From Nocardia transvalensis (lineage in GTDB: Bacteria; Actinomycetota; Actinomycetes; Mycobacteriales; Mycobacteriaceae), in NCBI RefSeq assembly GCF_015477765.1, contig NZ_JADLQQ010000012.1:186001-250000 (forward strand): a DNA stretch of 64,000 nucleotides. Direction: 5' to 3'. Below the pieces are notes generated by a model. It saw nothing but the letters and a program-made list of their open reading frames with translations. It was not told the origin of the DNA and ran no database searches. Position numbers and translations under genes: made by a program. Positions 60,539-64,000 of the stretch are shown piece after piece. The number at the start of each line of letters is the position of its first letter. Within the stretch, counting starts at the first letter, position 1.

Positions 60539-61015
60539 ATGATAGGGATCGCGGGCGGCTGGTTGCTACTCGTGACGACCACCACCACCGACTCGCCGCT
60601 GACGTTCCCCGTGGTGGGTCCGATCGTCATAGGTGCCCTTTGTCTTTTCCTCGCACTGGACCATGTCATCCGTCCTTCACCCGATGTGGCGGTCGACGAT
60701 CAGGGGATGACGCTGCGCCCATTCGGCCGGATCCCGTGGGCTGCGATATCGCGTGTCCATCTGATCACAACCCATGGCACGAGGTATCTGGCCGTCGAGC
60801 TAGTTGAGCCCAGCCCGAAAATCACCGAAAGTCGTTGGCCCAGATGGATCTACGGACCACTAGGTAAGATCGTGGTCGGCTACCGACTTACCATCTCCGA
60901 GCGCTGGCTACGGCCAATATCGCTGGACGACATCGCCGCTGAACTACACAGGCGAAACCCTGGCCTGGCCATTGCAACATCCGAACGGAGAGGCTTCCGG
61001 CGAGCCCAGCCCTAG
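60539..61015 (+). CDS. Membrane protein with a PH-like domain (STM3941-like)
   Basis: This is 158 residues from ATG 60539; GTG 60515 is an alternative. Two hydrophobic stretches (IGIAGGWLLLVTTTT; PIVIGALCLFLALDHVI) are followed by a cytosolic part MTLRPFGRIPWAAISRVHLI then THGTRYLAVELVEP, the strand-turn-strand of a PH-like fold. This combination is known from small proteins of unknown function (STM3941). It is convergent with the hydrolase at 61098. Confidence 0.65.
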   Translation: MIGIAGGWLLLVTTTTTDSPLTFPVVGPIVIGALCLFLALDHVIRPSPDVAVDDQGMTLRPFGRIPWAAISRVHLITTHGTRYLAVELVEPSPKITESRWPRWIYGPLGKIVVGYRLTISERWLRPISLDDIAAELHRRNPGLAIATSERRGFRRAQP

Positions 61016-61097
61016 CCGCTTCGAACCGGCCAGCAGACTCGTCTGGTCCCGGTGGTCCCAGCTTGAAGGGCGCTGGCTACAGCCAGCGCGAGAAGGC

Positions 61098-61967
61098 TCA
61101 GCGCAGCCCCCCGCTTTCCTGCGCTCTCAGGAAGGCGAGTACGTCGCGGCTGAATGTCTCCGGGTACTGGAAGAGCGAGGCGTGCGCGGAATCGGGGTAG
61201 ATGATCAGTTGTGCGTGCGGGATTTTCTGCGAGATGAGATACGAGTTCACTGTGGGCACCATGAAATCGTTGTCGCCGTTGACGACGAGGGTCGGCTGTT
61301 CGATCCGTTCCAGCTCCGAAAGGGGCGAGTCCTCGCCGCCCACGGTCACCGCCAGCAGGGCTTCCAGCTGAACTTTCTTGGCCGCTGGCGTGGCATCGGC
61401 TTCCGGGCCACGACGGGAGGTGTGGGTGCGGTTCCAGTATGCCTGGGCGTCTTCGAGCCCGGCAGCGTCTCGCCGGAAGAACAGGGTCTGCGTTGTTTCG
61501 ATCGACCTCTTGGGCTGGGCCATCAGCTTCGCGACCTCGTCGACGGTGCTGTAATCGGCGCCGTCGCCGCCACCGCCGCCGGTGCCGACCAGGACGAGGT
61601 ATCGCACCAGATCCGGCCTGGTCAGCGTGAACCGCTCGGCGATGAATCCGCCCAATGAAAATCCGAGCAGGTCGATCTTGGTCAGACCGAGGGTCTCGAC
61701 GAACCGGATTGCGACCTCGGCCATTTCGCGGATCGTGGGAGGGACTTCGCCTCCGCTGTAACCGATTCCTGCATTGTCGAACACGATGACGCGTCGCTCG
61801 ACAGCGAGTCGATCGACCACTGCCGGATCCCAATCGTCGATGCTGCCCTGGTAGCGGTTGAGCATCACCAGAGGGATTCCGGTGTCGGATCCGATCTGGC
61901 GGTAGGCCAGTCGTACCCCATCGACGTCGACAAACTGATTTTCAGCAGTGACAAGCGAAGTAGTCAT
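61098..61967 (-). CDS. Alpha/beta-fold hydrolase (serine hydrolase)
   Basis: This is 289 residues from ATG 61967, with GGGAGGAG upstream. The triad is intact: LLGFSLGGFIAERF (Ser in GFSLG), NGDNDFMVP (Asp) and PDSAHASLFQYPE (His). PLVMLNRYQGSIDDWDPAVV and DNAGIGYSGGEVP are typical of the haloperoxidase/epoxide-hydrolase group, here with N in place of the oxyanion H. It was the second gene after an MBL-fold gene, of which only the N-terminus is left (61995-62153). Esters or epoxides are possible substrates. Confidence 0.9.
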   Translation of the reverse strand: MTTSLVTAENQFVDVDGVRLAYRQIGSDTGIPLVMLNRYQGSIDDWDPAVVDRLAVERRVIVFDNAGIGYSGGEVPPTIREMAEVAIRFVETLGLTKIDLLGFSLGGFIAERFTLTRPDLVRYLVLVGTGGGGGDGADYSTVDEVAKLMAQPKRSIETTQTLFFRRDAAGLEDAQAYWNRTHTSRRGPEADATPAAKKVQLEALLAVTVGGEDSPLSELERIEQPTLVVNGDNDFMVPTVNSYLISQKIPHAQLIIYPDSAHASLFQYPETFSRDVLAFLRAQESGGLR

Positions 61968-61994
61968 CTCATACTCCTCCCTTAGGGGTTCGGG

Positions 61995-62153
61995 TCACTC
62001 GAATCCGCTCCGGAACTGCGCATGGGCTGCTCCGACCGGACCGCGGTCATGGTGTGCCACCTGCCACGAATTGCCGCCGGGCAGCTGCATCCCGGTCATC
62101 GGAATCGGGTCCGAGACGAAGACGTCGTAGGTCAGGCCGGTGGTCGACACCAT
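61995..62153 (-). pseudogene. MBL-fold hydrolase N-terminal fragment
   Basis: ATG 62153 starts a 52-codon frame reading TTGLTYDVFVSDPIPMTGMQ and LPGGNSWQVAHHDRG. This is the beginning of MBL-fold metallo-hydrolases (YDVFVxxPIPxxG). It then runs into unrelated residues and stops before any zinc-binding HxHxDH. It sits directly upstream of the alpha/beta hydrolase with the ribosome site of that gene in between. Confidence 0.55.
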
Positions 62154-62185
62154 TCAGTTCGGAGTTGCTGTAACGACGTATTCCT

Positions 62186-62215
62186 ACATGATAGTAGCTA
62201 TACTAAAGATAGTCC
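62186..62215 (-). promoter_or_regulatory. AT-rich promoter/operator of the MBL-hydrolase unit
   Basis: TAGTA-GCTA-TACTA (62192-62205) is a perfect 5-bp inverted repeat in the only AT-rich stretch of this region, about 40 bp upstream of the MBL fragment. The hexamers TAGTAT/TATCAT could serve as -10. The regulator is unknown, and an HTH gene on the other side could not be confirmed. Confidence 0.38.
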
Positions 62216-62942
62216 ATGTGGGAGGTCACACCCCTCCGCAAAGCCCGGCCGCGATGTCGCGACCCTTACCCGGCGATCATCGGGACTGCCCGTACCGATT
62301 GCCGAGCTTCTTGGAGAACAGGCGGAGCCAGGCTTTGCGACCAGGAACGGCGGCGGGCAATCGGAGATCTAGCTAACATCGAGCGAACTGATGGTAGCTT
62401 CCTGGAGGGAACGCAACCTCAATTCGAGAGTCTCCGAACAGTCGGCGTATCGGCGGGAGGTGCGGCTCCACCTAGTGACGTCGACGCGCTCGTATGACCG
62501 ATCCTCACGCTGGTGCGAGGTTGACGGTGTAACGGATATGCGGTGCCATGTCGCTCGCATGGGTCCTGATCTCCGCTTCGGTCGTCTCGGCGACCCACCG
62601 CATCGACATCCCTGAACACCCGACGTTCCATGGCGAAACCTCTCCTGAAATGGCACAACACGTCCACTCAGACTCGCGGCCTCGGGTATTTCTCCACCAC
62701 AAATACATCGGTCCACCCAGGTCGGGTGGGTTTGTCCGCGATTGCGGCGCGGCCTCGGGCACGGTAGTTGTTCGTAGGGCGAAGCGAGCGGCCGCTGCGC
62801 TTCGGGGTGTGATTGGGCCGGGACTCGCTAGCGGTGCGGCTGGTAGCAAATCCCCTGGCGGTCATCGTGTTTCCTAGAGGGCATGGCGGGGGGTGGTGAA
62901 GAATGGCGCCTGTTTCCTGGAACCGTGACAAGGCGAGGTCTC
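62216..62942. other. Intergenic, no gene confirmed
   Basis: Short frames on both strands include one (minus, near 62510-62620) with an AGGAGAGG ribosome-like site (about 62640) and VAETTEAEIRTHASDMAPHI. It does not extend into a recognised protein. Probably decayed DNA. Confidence 0.4.
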
Positions 62943-63526
62943 GGTGACCAAAGTGCTGTTGGTTCACAGACCCGCCAGGGTGCGGTCGACGGCATTTCCA
63001 TCGGCGAGCCCTTCGATCTCGACAGAATCGACTATGCGCTCGACCGCGCTGAGGTAGCCGGCCGCGCCATCACCGACCAGCTCGACCAAGCGATCGCGGA
63101 CCTCGCAGAAACTGGTGCCACCACCGCAGCGCTCGGCTCCGCCCGCTCCCGTACCGACGACGCGTCCGAGGGGGAAACGTCCGATACGACGGTGGGGGAT
63201 TCCACCTGGTCATCCTTGCCTGCCGATCTGTATCGTGCCTTGTCAGCGGTGGCTCGCATGCCGCGGCTATTGGTTCCTTCGGACTACGACGGGACTGTCG
63301 CGCCCATCGTGTCCGATCCGGCGAAGGCCTATCCCATCGGAAATCGGTGAGCGCGCTGCGTGCGCTCACCGGCCTCACCGCCACCACGGCGGCCGTCATC
63401 TCCGGCCGGGCATTGCGTGACCTCGCGGCGCTGTCCCGGCTCCCGGTAGCGCACGTTCTGCGGCGCGTCGATCTCGTCCCGCAGACCGCGCGACCAGCGG
63501 CAATAGCGGATGTTTGTTTCGGGTGA
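62943..63526 (+). pseudogene. Trehalose-6-phosphate phosphatase (otsB) relic
   Basis: A plus frame to 63350 contains VDGISIGEPFDLDRIDYALD, then LPADLYRALSAVARMPRLLV followed by PSDYDGTVAPIVSDP, the HAD motif I (DYDGT) of actinobacterial OtsB. After a frameshift near 63335 the next frame reads SVSALRALTGLTATTAAVIS then GRALRDLAALSRLP, the following OtsB part. The catalytic end is lost. It could not be active. Confidence 0.72.
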
Positions 63527-64000
63527 GATGCCCGTGACAGCGTCGTATCTAGTGACGTCTTGGTCGCTGTCTGCGGGCGCAAGGGAGCAGTGGCACGCGC
63601 GTCCTTGCCGAGAACGTCCGCGTACCCGGTGTGCGCGGAACTCCGGGGATGTCGTATCGTGGTCGAGTCTGCATCGAAGTTTCCTTCGATGGCAGGCGCG
63701 GAGTTCCTATTGCTTCTGTAGTGGATTCGAGGTGGTGACTTATATCCCAGGCCATGTAGCCGTCCGCATTCCCCCACGTCCTGATTTCTGAACGTGTCTG
63801 GGGCGGACGTCGCGCTGGCCTGAGTTGCGTCACCCAATCTTGCTTTTCCATTTCCCGGGTGCAGCTCTGCCGACTGCCCCTGGTTTGGTGTTGTCCGGCC
63901 CCTGGTGTGGTTGGCGGTGAGCTCCCCGGTTCCTGAACCAGGAGTCCTATTGTGAATTCCCCCGCGCTCGACAATGAGCCCGAGCAATCCCCTGAGCCCT
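63527..64000. other. No gene confirmed to the window edge
   Basis: Frames here on both strands have neither a ribosome site with a recognised protein nor a repeat. A gene could begin beyond the edge. Confidence 0.4.

Noticed and set aside
63549..63974. A 141-codon minus-strand frame at the right edge
   Set aside because: The composition is uneven, no ribosome site or family is seen, and overlapping frames are equally open.
1..64000. CRISPR arrays, tRNA or rRNA genes, intact insertion sequences, integrase sites
   Set aside because: No regularly spaced repeat, tRNA T-loop with acceptor pairing, rRNA segment or transposase/integrase domain was recognised on reading both strands.

Overview
The window is high-GC DNA with GTG and TTG starts and purine-rich ribosome sites. 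The organism is probably a Nocardia-like mycolate actinomycete. The first 13 kb follow the mycobacterial Rv3026c-Rv3032 neighbourhood: etfBA, then a methyltransferase, a GH57 enzyme and a GT4 enzyme of the methylglucose lipopolysaccharide type, then an N-acyltransferase/O-acyltransferase pair. No rRNA, tRNA, CRISPR array or intact insertion sequence was recognised.

Layout. 1-13 kb is conserved core: a partial secreted M1 peptidase, etfA/etfB, the glucan trio, a PadR-controlled drug-type ABC exporter, a MarR/membrane-protein pair with a clear shared operator, and the acyltransferase pair. 13-20 kb holds regulators (TetR), an SDR, hemerythrin, VOC, DinB and small secreted proteins. 20-24 kb is a patch of broken genes. 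24-34 kb is the most distinctive block. It has two divergent paralogous STAND (NB-ARC/TPR) regulators, followed by a two-gene graspetide locus: a 100-residue precursor with a Thr/Tyr/Asp-rich C-terminus and its ATP-grasp ligase. An LtrA-type membrane protein lies beyond. 34-44 kb carries a MerR-peroxiredoxin fusion with a one-base frameshift, a GT4 enzyme, a ThrE-type exporter, VOC, MarR, LysR/RidA and secreted proteins. 44-50 kb mixes a secreted hydrolase, a QueA-like/SDR operon behind a MerR-type promoter, an MFS exporter and several relics. 51-55 kb is a complete ABC importer with a lipoprotein and two permeases. 55-64 kb is sparse and rich in relics (ssb, MBL, otsB) around a glycoside hydrolase, a membrane-bound HTH-DNRLRE sensor and an alpha/beta hydrolase.

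How the genes work together. Several transcription units have a regulator and a visible operator: PadR with ABC exporter, MarR with membrane protein, LysR with RidA, and a MerR-type promoter for SDR-queA. The precursor and ligase form one transcription unit with 26 bp between them, so the ligase should cyclise that peptide through side-chain esters. The STAND pair next door are the obvious but unproven candidates to control it.

Odd features overall. At least ten genes are frameshifted, internally deleted or reduced to fragments, with no transposase nearby. Two promoters share the same TTGA(C/T)T-17-TACCGT-7-ATG layout and predict leaderless mRNAs.
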